Shown: positions 41,735 to 51,310 of the stretch, piece by piece | Numbering within the stretch: position 1 is the stretch's first letter | Layout: each line of letters opens with the position of its first letter | Source: Microtetraspora malaysiensis | GTDB lineage: Bacteria; Actinomycetota; Actinomycetes; Streptosporangiales; Streptosporangiaceae | Assembly (NCBI RefSeq): GCF_001528665.1 | Contig: NZ_BBYJ01000037.1 | Location: forward strand, 1-64,000 | DNA length: 64,000 nucleotides | Direction: 5' to 3' | Position numbers and translations under genes: made by a program | Notes under the pieces: generated by a model | The model's database searches: none | What the model saw: only the letters and a program-made list of their open reading frames with translations | Told to the model about the DNA's origin: nothing

Positions 41735-42739
41735 TCACTCCGAGACGGCGACGTAGCGCTCGTCCCGCGGCTGAGGTTCGGAGAGGTCGACGTCGACGCC
41801 GGGTAGGGCGCTCCGGATCCGCGCCGCCATGCCGTCGCTGAGAAAGTGGTGGTGCAGGTCGAGGTGGCGCAGGTGGGTGAGGGGCTGACCGTCGAGTAGC
41901 GCTTCGGCGCCGGTGTCGGACAGCATGCCCATGCTGAGGCTGAGCGCCTCGAGACGGGCGACGACCGGTGCCGTGGCCACGGCGGCGGCCATGTCGTCCT
42001 GGATCTCGCTGTCGCGCAGCCCGAGCCGCCGCAGCGCGGGCAGGCCCGCCCCGGACAGGATTCCCTCCAGGTCGGCCACGGTGGCGTCACCGCCGTAATT
42101 GGCGACGCCGAGCCACAGCTCCACGTGCTCCAGCGCGGGCAGCTCGCACGTCGAGAGGGCGCGGACGACGTGGCCGGGCAGTCCGCCGGTCTCGAACCGT
42201 AGGACGGTGAGGTGCTCGTGCCGTACGGGGCGCAGCAGCAGTCCCTCGCCCCCGCGTACGTCGAGCCGCTCCAACCTGGGGAAGGCCTCCAGGACCGGGG
42301 TGATGTCGCCTTGCTGGATCCAGGAGATCTCCCACTGCTCCGGTTCGACGAACCCGAGGAAGAGCGAGCGCAGCCGGGGCAGCCGGTGGGCGTGGGCGGC
42401 GAGCACCTCGGGCGCGTTACGCACATTCTCCCCGGCGACCACGAGGGCCCGGATCTGAGAGCCGTCGACCCGGTGGAGCAGGTCTCTCAGTTCACTCGCG
42501 AACGCGCCGCCGTCGTACAGCGGCCAGGCGAAGTCGGAGGGGTCGGGTATGCGACTGTGGTCGATCACGTCGGGGTCGGCGACGGGCAGTCCGGCGAAGG
42601 TCTCGCGGTGGGAGCCCACCGCGTCCCAGCGGTAGACGCCGTCGGCGGGGATGAACACCTGGCCCGGGTCACGCGGGTCGGCCGGCGTCTCGGCGTTTAG
42701 CGCCTCAAGATCCTCGTCATATGCCATCACGGTGGACAT
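41735..42739 (-). CDS. STM4015-family leucine-rich-repeat protein
   Basis: 334 residues. The N-terminus contains SHRETFAGLPVADPDVIDHS, as in STM4015-type proteins. LRR-like units follow: PRLRSLFLGFVEPEQWEISW, FPRLERLDVRGGEGLLLRPV, ALEHVELWLGVANYGG and LPALRRLGLRDSEIQDDMAA, ending LTHLRHLDLHHHFLSDGMAA. It is soluble with no signal peptide. In other actinomycetes such genes occur with a WGR or STM4014 partner; none is present here. The role is probably protein-protein recognition. Confidence 0.75.
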   Translation of the reverse strand: MSTVMAYDEDLEALNAETPADPRDPGQVFIPADGVYRWDAVGSHRETFAGLPVADPDVIDHSRIPDPSDFAWPLYDGGAFASELRDLLHRVDGSQIRALVVAGENVRNAPEVLAAHAHRLPRLRSLFLGFVEPEQWEISWIQQGDITPVLEAFPRLERLDVRGGEGLLLRPVRHEHLTVLRFETGGLPGHVVRALSTCELPALEHVELWLGVANYGGDATVADLEGILSGAGLPALRRLGLRDSEIQDDMAAAVATAPVVARLEALSLSMGMLSDTGAEALLDGQPLTHLRHLDLHHHFLSDGMAARIRSALPGVDVDLSEPQPRDERYVAVSE

Positions 42740-42890
42740 CCTCGGCTGGGGGTGCGGAGCTCCGTCCTACCAGGTTGGGGTGACAAATCCGGGAGCGGTC
42801 GATCTTGGCCGTGGCTCGGCCTGGCCGCCGGGCAGAAGGCGGTGCGCCGTTGGGCGTGAGATTGCGGCGCGGCCGAAAGCGTGGGTGGGG

Positions 42891-42941
42891 CTGGTTAGCG
42901 GAGGATTCGAACCCCCAACCCTCGGATCCGAAAGTCAGGTT
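42891..42941 (-). tRNA. tRNA-Arg-like 3' half remnant (not a functional tRNA)
   Basis: On the minus strand, CTGACTTTCGGATC leads to a GGTTGGGG variable/T-stem region, the T-loop TTCGAAT and an acceptor-like GCTAACC-A. This resembles the 3' half of tRNA-Arg(TCG), with an extra T in the anticodon loop and changes in the stem. No D-arm or 5' acceptor is present. It sits exactly at the 3' end of the phosphotransferase gene. This may be a second, older attachment-site scar. Confidence 0.4.
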
Positions 42942-43945
42942 GTTGACGGCTTACAGGGGCGCCCGTTCTGCCGGACCCGGGTTTCGACGTAGGCGGTACT
43001 GACAGGGGAGCTCCACTCCCAGATCTCTCCTGCAGCGTTGAGCTTGCGGGTCAGCTTGCCGATCAGCTGATCCTCCTCGGCTGTGCTGAGTCGTCCGCCT
43101 GTGAGGAGCTGGGTGTACCGCACGGTGTCGACGATGGCGGACTTCACTCGCTCATGCGCGAGGTAGGTGTCGAGATCCTGTTCCCAGCCCTGCGAATACC
43201 CGGCCGGCATGTTCTTCACCCAGCCGTCCAGTACGGCCTGCCGCTCGTCGTCGTAGTAGCTCATCTTGTGGAAGTGGACGGCGAGCTCGTAAACGGGATC
43301 GCCCCACAGGGCGAGCTCCCAGTCGAGGAACACGACGTGCCCGTCCCGGTAGATCATGTTCTTTCGATGGACGTCCGCGTGGACGAGTGCGAACGGTCGC
43401 GGTGTGAGTTCTGACCAGCGTCCGAGCACCGGGGCCAGCGGGTCTTCAGGGATGCCGAGCGCGGTGAACAGCGACTGATAAGGCTCGCGGAACGTGTCGT
43501 AGACGCGTCCGGTCACATCGGACAGTCGCCTGGCGAAGGCGGGCGTGTCGGCGTCGGCGGGCCATGACGGCGGCAACTCCGGCAGCCGATCCAATGGAAC
43601 CGTGGTGAGCTGGACGAACAGCTCGACCACGTCTCCCAGTACAGCAGGTGGCACCCGGTTGCCCCGTGGGGCGATGCCGTCGAGGACGTCTCCGGCGATG
43701 AACTCGTGAACTTGGAACTGCGGTTCCTGCGACACGTGCAGCAGCCGAGGGGCATGGGCGACCTGGGGACCTAGTGCGGCGAGGACGTCCTGCTCAGGCC
43801 AGATCCGAAGGTCCATGGTGTCGGCCCCGGCGATTGGGATGCGGACGATGACGGGTCCGCTTGGGGTGTCGACTCGGATGTTGTCGTTGTAGAAGCCGCT
43901 GGCGCCGTTTCTGGCCTGGATAGCCGTGTTGTAGAGGTCGAGCAT
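42935..43945 (-). CDS. APH-family phosphotransferase
   Basis: 336 residues of the aminoglycoside phosphotransferase/kinase fold. The catalytic loop is ALVHADVHRKNMIY (HxDxxxxN), and the metal-binding motif VFLDWELALWGDPVYEL (DxE/D). The N-lobe has NIRVDTPSGPVIVRIPI. ATG 43945 shares a base with the upstream stop (TGATG), so it is coupled to the STAND-like gene; the longer frame is a shadow. The substrate is unknown; such kinases near STAND/TPR genes are common in actinomycetes. The last 20 residues run into a tRNA-like scar, so the C-terminus may not be the original one. Confidence 0.82.
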   Translation of the reverse strand: MLDLYNTAIQARNGASGFYNDNIRVDTPSGPVIVRIPIAGADTMDLRIWPEQDVLAALGPQVAHAPRLLHVSQEPQFQVHEFIAGDVLDGIAPRGNRVPPAVLGDVVELFVQLTTVPLDRLPELPPSWPADADTPAFARRLSDVTGRVYDTFREPYQSLFTALGIPEDPLAPVLGRWSELTPRPFALVHADVHRKNMIYRDGHVVFLDWELALWGDPVYELAVHFHKMSYYDDERQAVLDGWVKNMPAGYSQGWEQDLDTYLAHERVKSAIVDTVRYTQLLTGGRLSTAEEDQLIGKLTRKLNAAGEIWEWSSPVSTAYVETRVRQNGRPCKPSTT

Positions 43946-45760
43946 CACGTGAGCAGCCCCCGCAGGTGATCGTTCATCCGTGCCTCCAACGCCTCCAGCG
44001 AATCCAATGGCTCGATGTCGTTCCGGGCCTGCTGGGCAGCCGCGCTGATCGTCTCGTCGGTGCGCTCGAGCATTCCGAGCAGGTATTCGGCCACCATGAG
44101 CAGCGTCGGATAGACCTCGACGGCCACCAGCTCGTCCACCGCCCACCGGAGGGAGGCCATAGCCTGATCGGCCTGTCTGAGGCGAAGGTGGAGGCTGGCT
44201 CGGACGAGTTCCGCCCTGGCGCGACCGGACCGGTAGCCGGCCGTATCCAAGGTGCGGCAAGCGTGATCCAGGGATGTACGGGCGTCGTTGAAGTGCCCGA
44301 TGGCCAGCTGGGCCTGGCCGAGGGCGGTGAACGCCTTGCCTGCCTCGTGCAGAGCGCCGAGGTCGGTGTTGGCCTCGACCGCTTCGCGCGCGACCGCGAT
44401 GGCCGAGACCGGATCCGTCCAGGCGAGCAGTTCGGCGAGGTTGGTCTTGACCAGCGCCGCCCCGATGACCGTTCCCGCTTGGCGGTAGCGCGCTTCCGCA
44501 TCGCGGAGATGCCGCTCGGCCCTCTCGAAGTCGTAACTGAAGCGGGACGCCAGGTGCAGCAGCCGGGCGAGGTCACCTCGGAGGACGTGGGCATCCGCAG
44601 GACTGCTGGCAGTCACCTCGTCAGCCAAGAGGAACGCCCGGCGGAATCTGCCCTGGGCCATGTGGAGATCCGCGCTCCACAGGCCTGCGGGGTGGCGCTC
44701 TGGTCCCTCGCGCCCATCCCAGACGCTCGAGTAGATGTGCAACGCCTCGGCCGTCTGCCCGCCGATGCGCCGTCCATGCCCTGCGGCGACGGCGAGACGC
44801 GCGCCCGCCCGGCTCGTCAGGGACCACGATCGTCCCGGCGTCAACGTGTTGATCTTCTCGGCGTCCCCGAGCAGGACGGCCGCCTCGGCGGCCAGGCACC
44901 GCGCCGTCTGGTCCAGAGCCTCGTCGGGTTCGCCCTGCTCGAGGAAATCCCTTAGATCGGCGACCAGGCCGGATACTCCTTGCGACCCGCCCAGGGCGGC
45001 GATTCGGTCGGCGTAGTCCAGCAGCCGATCGCTGGACAGCACCCCGGAACCGAGGCCGTGATAGGCCGCTTCCCGGAGCGCCGTTGGAGCGTTGCTGCCG
45101 CGAGCCCGCTCGTTCCACAGGTCATGCAGCACCCTGTGGGCCTCCTGGCTGATCGCAGCCGACAGCCGCACCCGCAGAACACTGGTCATGAGCTGATGCA
45201 GCTGGAACCGCGACTCCGGCGCGGGATACACGAAGGAGTACGACGTCAGCCTCTCCCACGCGATCTGCCCGGCAGGAAGATGGAAGGCCTGGGCCAGTCG
45301 GGTGAACAACTCGAAGTCGAAGGTGCGTGTGATGCTCAGCAGTTCCAGGTATCGGCGCTCGTCCGGATCGACGTGCTGGAGGAAGCGCTGCATGATCTCG
45401 TCCTGGGAGACCACCTGCCGTCTGCTTTCACTGTCGACGGCGAGATGCAGGTAGAACGGCACGCCGACGCTCGCCTTTGCGATCACCTGTCGCATACGGG
45501 GATCGGTGACGCCGCCGTCGGTCAGCAACTCCATCCGCGCATCCATCGGGAGCCCCTCCAACGGAAGTTGGCGGATGATCCGCCCCCACTCCGAGGCGTA
45601 TTGGTGCCAGGGCAGCGGCTCCCTGCTCGCGATGACAACGAGGCCGCGGTCGAGCTGGGCCACCAGGTCGCGCAGCCACACATCCGAGGCGGCTTGCCCA
45701 GGCGGGTTGAACGTGCTGGCCTCGACCTTGTCGACGCCGCTGGCCGCTCCGGTCATCACC
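43945..45760 (-). pseudogene. STAND/TPR protein, P-loop domain removed
   Basis: About 600 residues of the C-terminal part of a STAND-type signalling ATPase. It starts mid-domain at DVWLRDLVAQLDRGLVVIAS with REPLPW, then VPFYLHLAVDSES and DPDERRYLELLSITRTFDFE (winged-helix part). About 300 residues of TPR-like helices follow (AERHLRDAEARYRQAGTVIG, DARTSLDHACRTLDTAGYRS). The Walker A segment that should precede is missing. The frame runs on through the reversed IS1380 remnant, which replaced the N-terminus near 45760. The downstream kinase gene is coupled to it by TGATG. Confidence 0.7.
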
Positions 45761-45765
45761 GGCAC

Positions 45766-46597
45766 CCGGCTACGCGGCAGGAAAGCAGGCTCAGCCCGTG
45801 GCGCGGAATCGTTCGTGGCCGAGTCGATCACCGCTGCGCGGGCGGCGGGCGCCACCGGCATCCTCCTCGTGCGCGGAGATTCGGCGTTCTATGCAGCGGG
45901 CGTGATCGCCGCCTGCCGCCGCGCGGGCGCGCACTTCTCCATCACCGCGAAGATGGACCCCAAGATCAAAGCAGCGATCGCCGCCATCGACGATGACGCC
46001 TGGCAGGCGATCGCCTACCCGAACGCGATCTTCGATGAGCAGGCCGGCTACTGGGTGTCCGACGCTGAGATCGCCGAGACCCGCTATACGGCCTTCACCT
46101 CGAAGAAGGGCCAGGCGGTCACGGCACGACTGATCGTGCGCCGGGTCAAGCGGCTCAACCCGCAGGCTGCGGGCGGCCAGGACGAGCTGTTCAGCTCATA
46201 CCGGTATCACGCGGTCTTCACCGACAGCCCGTTCCACCTGGCCCAGGCCGAGGAACAGCATCGTGACCACGCGATCGTCGAGCAGGTCTTCGCCGACCTG
46301 GTCTGCGGCCCGCTCGCGCACCTGCCCTCAGGTGACTTCGCCGCGAACGCCGCGTGGCTGACCTGCGCCACGATCACCCACAACCTGCTGCGCGCGACCG
46401 GCTGCCTGGCCGGTCCCGTCCACGCCAGGGCACGTGGTGCCACACTCCGCCGCCGGTTGGTAGCTGCCCCCGCCCGCCTGGCCCGGCACGGACGCGGTCA
46501 CATCACCCTCCACCTACCGCAGCATTGGCACTGGCAGCAGGCGTGGATGAACGTCTTCGACGCCGTCCATGACCCGCCGCCCGCGCAAGCGGCCTGA
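45766..46597 (+). pseudogene. IS1380-family transposase, C-terminal two thirds
   Basis: The frame from RLRGRKAGSARGAESFVAES reads GATGILLVRGDSAFYAAGVI (a catalytic Asp region), AHFSITAKMDPKIKAAIAAI, YRYHAVFTDSPFHLAQAEEQ, and DHAIVEQVFADLVCGPLAHL with the catalytic Glu. It ends with LPQHWHWQQAWMNVFDAVHD. These are IS1380 hallmarks. The first 150 or so residues are missing, and the frame upstream is the antisense of the STAND gene. The junction near 45760 marks the insertion/deletion point. Confidence 0.8.
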
Positions 46598-47121
46598 CCA
46601 GCCCGAATGCCCTCGGTCACTGCCCGCACCACCGCGACCCCCACGGTCACCCGTGCCACCGGCGCATGAACCTCCGCCCCGAGCCTTTGGACACGTGGAC
46701 AAGCTGTGACCCGCGCGCAGCGGCTCTCTCATGCCCGGAGACAGCGCTTCACCTGGCGAAGCGGTCCTCGCGACCGAATTGGATCAGGAATCGATCACGA
46801 GAAATCACGCGGTGCATCCAGGCTCAGCCAGTTGTTTCGCGCCGTTGAGGTGTCGCCCTGCCAGTGATGTATGTCGCCGAGGTCTGAGGCGATTCGAGGT
46901 GAAATTCCGCAAAAAGCAGCATGAATCCAGCGTCTATCGGGAAGTCGCCCGGGCTGCGGCTGAGTCCACCGCCGCGCTACTCGCCACTTCGGCTCCACCG
47001 CCGTCGGCGCCGCCGCGTGGGCCAGACGGTCAACGGAACAGTCGCAGGCTGGAGAGGGGTCGGCGTACGGGTTCCCACGCGAGGCTGTCCGTCGTGCCCG
47101 GCCTCTGATCCCCAACCTCAG
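46598..47121. other. Region without a supportable gene
   Basis: No frame has convincing coding character. On the minus strand, 46797-46890 reads ASDLGDIHHWQGDTSTARNN, which resembles the tail of a TPR/BTAD regulator and may be a remnant. The right end of the IS1380 element is probably within the first 150 bases, but I cannot see its repeat. Confidence 0.4.
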
Positions 47122-47162
47122 GCGAGACAGGCCCGCTGGAAGCGCCAGCGGGCCTGTCTCGC
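47122..47162. terminator. Perfect 18-bp hairpin
   Basis: GCGAGACAGGCCCGCTGG pairs fully with CCAGCGGGCCTGTCTCGC around a 5-base loop AAGCG. It is symmetrical and could stop transcription from either side. It stands 142 bases before the DUF6221 gene, with no identified gene on its left. Confidence 0.65.
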
Positions 47163-47303
47163 TCGTCATGAACCGGGCACTACGACCAACCTCTGGCCTC
47201 AGGCAGAGAGAAGTGTTTCGGGGGATTGCCGCCCCGCGCCGGGCCGTGCGGGCTCATGATGGATACGTAACTCTCCCCGCGAGTGATGAGGTCCGCGTCC
47301 CCG

Positions 47304-47708
47304 ATGGATGACCTGATCGCGTTCGTGCAGGCTCGTATCGACGAGTCCTGGCAGATCGCCGCCACGTGCGAGCCGGGCCGCTGGTTCCCCTCGCGTACGA
47401 CCGACGATCCGAAGTCCTTCTCTCGTCAGGGCGTGTACGGCCGCCAGTACGTGGAGGTGCCCGACTGCACTCAGCCGCGGATCGCGGTCACCCTGGACGC
47501 TGCGTATGAGCGGCACATCGTGCACAACGACCCGGCCTGGGTCCTGGTCGATCTGGCCGCCAAGCAGGACCGTCTGAAGTACCTGGCTCACGTGGCTGGC
47601 GGGAGCTGGGTCGATGCCGGAGAGCACGCCCAGGCCGAGCACCTGCTGCGCCTGGAGGCCATCGCCTACGACTGGCACGAGGACTACCGCCCGGAGTGGC
47701 GTCCCTGA
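47304..47708 (+). CDS. DUF6221-family protein
   Basis: About 134 residues starting at ATG 47304 (MDDLIAFVQARIDESWQIA), the usual opening of DUF6221 proteins. It ends with HLLRLEAIAYDWHEDYRPEW, also typical. A longer start at 47283 adds seven residues and fits the family poorly. DUF6221 genes occur widely on actinomycete prophages and integrative elements; function unknown. It is soluble with no motif suggesting catalysis. It is one of the few intact genes in this part of the island. Confidence 0.75.
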   Translation: MDDLIAFVQARIDESWQIAATCEPGRWFPSRTTDDPKSFSRQGVYGRQYVEVPDCTQPRIAVTLDAAYERHIVHNDPAWVLVDLAAKQDRLKYLAHVAGGSWVDAGEHAQAEHLLRLEAIAYDWHEDYRPEWRP

Positions 47709-47990
47709 CAGCGCTCTCCGAGACGGACACGATGTCATCCATGCGGCGCTCGGCTACCGCTCGGAATCCTGACAAGTGGGGCGGCGGGCAGGTCCAGGCC
47801 AGCACGCAGGTACTACAGAGGCGAAGTTCATCGGCCCGATGTGCGCGTCTGGTTCGCGTCGCTACGTCCCTGAACCAGCAGAGTTTCCGGGTGGAGGAGT
47901 TGCGGCAACCAGCAGATTATTCGTCCGCTTGATCAATGTCATCCTGTGCCTCGGTGTGCTGCTTTCTGACTTTTCGTCCGTCTTTGTCCC

Positions 47991-49404
47991 CAGGTCTCCG
48001 GCATAGTTGCGGTTTGAGACCTGTTGTCCGGATCTTGCGAGGCGATCGGTTGGGAGTACATAAACAGGCACGACCTTCGCGATCATGAGGTTGTCGAAGC
48101 CTTGATCGTGAGAGAAGACCGTGCCTGCTCCCTCATCATCGCCGATCTGTGCAGTCCTTGGCGATCTGGCGGCGTTGCCGCAGGCCGAACGGGACGCCCT
48201 GGCCGGACGGATACCGCAGCCGATGGCGTACCTGGCGTGGGTTCCCGATCCGCGGGACCCGCGAGGAGTGCGACATTCGCTGACGTCGCTGCTGGGTGCC
48301 GCGGTGGCGGCGTCACTGACCGGGGCGACCTCGTTGACAACGATCGGTGAGTGGATCGCGGACGCGCCCGATCGGGTCCTTTCTGCGCTGGGGATCCGCT
48401 ACGACCCACTGCGGCGCCGATATGAGGTGCCGGACGAGTCCACGATCCGGCATGCGCTGGAGGGACTGGACGCTGTGGCGTTCGCGGCTACGGCCGGCAG
48501 CTGGCTGAACGACCTGGCCACGGCCCGGATCGAGGTCGAGCAGGCCGCCGGGCGGACGGCTCTCCGCCGACGACGGCGGAGCCTGGCGGTCGATGGCAAG
48601 GCGTTGCGCGGCACTCGGCACCACACCGGCTCCGGCCGGGCCACCCATCTGCTCGCGGTGACCGACAGCCGTACGTTGGCGGTCCTTGGTCAGGTCGAGG
48701 TCGATGGCAAGAGCAACGAGCTGACGGCGTTCGCTCCGCTGCTCCAGCCGCTGGATCTGGTCGGCGCAGTGGTCACGGCCGATGCCCTGCACACCCAGCG
48801 CGAGCATGCCGTCTTCCTGGTCGAGCAGAGAAAGCGCACTACATCCTCACCGTGAAGAAGAACCAGCCCGCCCTGCACAAGCAGCTCAAGACTCTGCCCT
48901 GGCGGCAGGTCGAGGTCGGCCACACCGAGACCGTTCACGGGCATGGCCGTAGCGAGAAACGCTCGATCAAGGTCTGCTCCGTGGCCATCGGGCCCGGGCT
49001 GCTGTTTCCGCATGCCGCCCAGGCCGTCTGCATCACCCGCAAAGTCCGGACCCGCTCTGGCGGACGGTGGAAGGCCGTCACCGTCTACGCCGTCACCAGT
49101 CTCGCCGCACACCAGGCCCGACCCGGGGAGCTGGCCACATGGATCCGCGCGCACTGGCAGATCGAAGCCCTGCATCACATCCGGGACGTCACCTATCGCG
49201 AGGACTTCTCCCAGGTTCGTACCGGCTCGGGGCCCGCCGTCATGGCAGCCCTGCGCAACGTCGCCATCGGAATCTTGAAGCTCTGCGGCTGGACCAACAT
49301 CGCCCAAGCCAACCGCCGCCATGCCCAAGACCCCGTCCGTTGCCTCGCAACCCTCGGCCTAGCGTGATCAAACCGGATAAACCGAGAGAACGCCGGAGCC
49401 CTGG
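47991..49404 (+). mobile_element. ISAs1-family insertion sequence
   Basis: About 1.41 kb, the normal size. Imperfect terminal repeats: CAGGTCTCCGGCATAGTTGC on the left and, inverted, CAGGGCTCCGGCGTTCTCTC on the right, with CGGTTT in both a few bases in. One transposase gene is inside. No target duplication is obvious. The right tip touches the stop codon of the lipoprotein gene that ends at 49405. Confidence 0.7.
48121..49367 (+). pseudogene. ISAs1 transposase, frameshifted
   Basis: The first frame gives 244 residues: an N-terminal DDE_Tnp_1-associated region (DPRDPRGVRHSLTSLLGAAV), LAVDGKALRGTRHHTGSGRA with a catalytic Asp, and VVTADALHTQREHAVFLVEQ with the second. At about 48830 a base is missing, so VEQRK turns into RTTSSP-stop. 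The correct frame resumes as KAHYILTVKKNQPALHKQLK and runs to TGA at 49365-49367, with WIRAHWQIEALHHIRDVTYR carrying the third acidic position. Joined length is about 415 residues. Inactive unless a shift or error explains the gap. Confidence 0.85.
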
Positions 49405-49893
49405 CTAGGAGCATGCGTCTTTCTCGGCGTATTCAAGAAAGTAATTCCACGTAACGACATGTCCTGGAGTGCCGAGCCAGACCTGTCCTGTCTTAAGCTT
49501 TTCGACGTCTTTCAGTCTGAATCCTACTTGGCCAAATATTCCGTTCTTGCCGTCTCCGGGCCACGCTTCGGCCGTATAGTCGACGTCCGGATACAGTTTG
49601 GCTAGACCAGATGAGAGCTGCCATGGTGCTTCCGGAGAGTCTATATCGAGAATTTGGAAGTCGGAGACGCTATCGACCTCGGGGTTCTTGTATTCGACGA
49701 CGGCTTTCCAGGGGTTTTGTTTTAAAATCCAGGCGCCCATGGTCGACGGTCTGTCGCACCAGACGACAGCTAGCGCCAGGTGCCCATTCGGAGCCCGGGT
49801 GACTCCCACAGCCCCCTCTATATTGTTCACACAACCAGCTGTTGCTGCCAACAGCAGAGCAACGAGCGCCAGGCGCGCTGCAGTCGATGTCAT
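49405..49893 (-). CDS. Hypothetical lipoprotein, atypical codon use
   Basis: About 162 residues from ATG 49893: a signal MTSTAARLALVALLLAATAG with Cys 21 as the lipobox. The mature part is AVVWCDRPSTMGAWILKQNP then FQILDIDSPEAPWQLSSGLA and EAWPGDGKNGIFGQVGFRLK. I do not recognise the family. The coding DNA has more A/T at third positions than its neighbours (runs such as gttttgttttaaaat), which suggests recent acquisition. The stop TAG abuts the ISAs1 tip, so the original C-terminus may have been longer. Confidence 0.65.
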   Translation of the reverse strand: MTSTAARLALVALLLAATAGCVNNIEGAVGVTRAPNGHLALAVVWCDRPSTMGAWILKQNPWKAVVEYKNPEVDSVSDFQILDIDSPEAPWQLSSGLAKLYPDVDYTAEAWPGDGKNGIFGQVGFRLKDVEKLKTGQVWLGTPGHVVTWNYFLEYAEKDACS

Positions 49894-49908
49894 GGGGTGA
49901 GTCCGCAC

Positions 49909-50631
49909 TGAGCGACAACCAGGAAGAGTTCGCTAAGGGCGAGCACAGAACCTCCCAGATGAGGGGCCAGGAACTAAGAAGGACGCCGCCTACTGCGTGA
50001 CGAGCTGCGTGACAACGCCCCCGGACTACCCTGGATGCTCGCGCACGACAGTGGACGATGCAAGCAGACAGAGCAACCGGCAGGCCAACTCGAGGATCAG
50101 CGCGGCATTGCCGTAATGAAGGAGTCGAGGGCGAGGCGCCGGCGTGGAACTCGGGGATGCTGTACAGCAGTCCGTACAGCAACGCCGTCTTTCACGAGCA
50201 CACTCCACCGGCCCGTATCTACCAGCCGAGCAGGGCGACAAGCGAGCAACGAGCGGCCTGCCCTTTCCTTGTAAACAGAAGGTCGGGTGAGTGATCAACT
50301 GGTGTTGCTCCGGTTTGACGAACACCGCTGATGTGGTGGATCACGCCGCGAGGGGGTCGACTGAGTCGCCGTGCAGATGAGGCCGGAAATCGGATGGGGA
50401 CCACACGTCATGCACACCCCTGAACAGCTGGCACGCCACGGCATGCCATCGATGCAGTCCGAATGCCCTTGAGCTGCGAAATCGCATACTCCAAGTTCAC
50501 GTCCAGGGAGATGGTGTGCGGGTGATCTAGACCTGGCGCTGGCACGGGTGAGATCCATGTGACAAGAGACGGCCACTCCGTAATCCTTCGATTCGCTCAG
50601 ATGTCAATCCCCTGAAATCGTGGAGACGGTC
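49909..50631. other. 723-bp stretch with no supportable gene
   Basis: The small frames here are short, overlapping and lack family-like sequence. The only recognisable item is the 34-bp repeat copy at 49993-50026. The rest looks like decayed element DNA between the lipoprotein and the IS3 remnant. Confidence 0.5.
49993..50026 (+). repeat. 34-bp repeat, copy 2
   Basis: CTGCGTGACGAGCTGCGTG then ACAACGCCCCCGGAC, 29 of 34 identical to 36555-36588, with the same tandem CTG-GTGAC units. Shortly after both copies, TGGATGCT and GTGGAC also recur. It probably derives from the same kind of integrative element. Confidence 0.5.
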
Positions 50632-51305
50632 CTATGCCACAGCGGCCCTCAGCAGGGCCGTTGAAGTGTGCCTCTTCTCGGCCATCTGATGCTCGAATGT
50701 GACGGGCGACAGTCCGTCGTTGGGGCTGTGCCTCCTCCTTGTGTTGTAGAAGTCGGTGATCCAGGTTGCGATCTTCACGCGAGCCTCGGCCCGAGTGCGG
50801 AAGCGCTGCCGGTGCACGTACTCGACCTTGAGCGTGCTCTTGACAACGCCTCGGCTGCGGCGTTGTCGAGAGCGCATCCCACCCGGCCCATCGACTGCAC
50901 GACGCCGTGCTTGCGGCATTCGCCCTGGTAGCGGGCAGCGGTGTATTCCGACCCGCGGTCGGAGTGAAAAATCACCCCATCCACATTCCCGCCCCTGGTG
51001 GCCACCGCCATCTGGAGTGAAGCGACGGTCAGTGCCGCGTCGTGGTGCTCGGACATGGCGTAGCCGAGCAGTCGGCGAGAGAACAGGTCCTCAACGGTGG
51101 CCAGGTACAGCGGCCCTTCATCGGTGTCGATCATTGTGCCGTCGCCGACCCACAGCACGTCCGGCGCGACCGCGGTGAATGTGCGGCCGACCAGGTCCGG
51201 CGCTGCTCGCCGTTTGCCCTGCCGGGTCAGCGACCGGCGCTTCTTGGGCGGGCGGCCGGCCAGCCCGAGCTCAGCCATCCGGGCGGCGACCGTGTTCTCC
51301 GACAC
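50632..51305 (-). pseudogene. IS3-family OrfB remnant
   Basis: The minus strand reads [20 protein letters not shown], then [20 protein letters not shown] (DDE core entry), [20 protein letters not shown] and GVIFHSDRGSEYTAARYQGE (second catalytic region). After CALDNAAAEA the frame slips near 50845, and the last part appears one register over as STLKVEYVHRQRFRTRAEAR and YNTRRRHSPNDGLSPVTFE. The front, orfA and probably the left tip are missing. This is a different lineage from the IS3 element at 1-999. Confidence 0.8.
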
Positions 51306-51310
51306 GACAC

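Noticed and set aside
42805-43002. Open frame reading EDSNPQPSDPKVR, and the overlapping GGFEPPTLGSE frame
   Set aside because: These are also artefacts of a tRNA-like sequence, here the tRNA-Arg remnant.
49909-50631. Several short frames on both strands
   Set aside because: They overlap one another, have no ribosome sites and no family-like residues; treated as non-coding.
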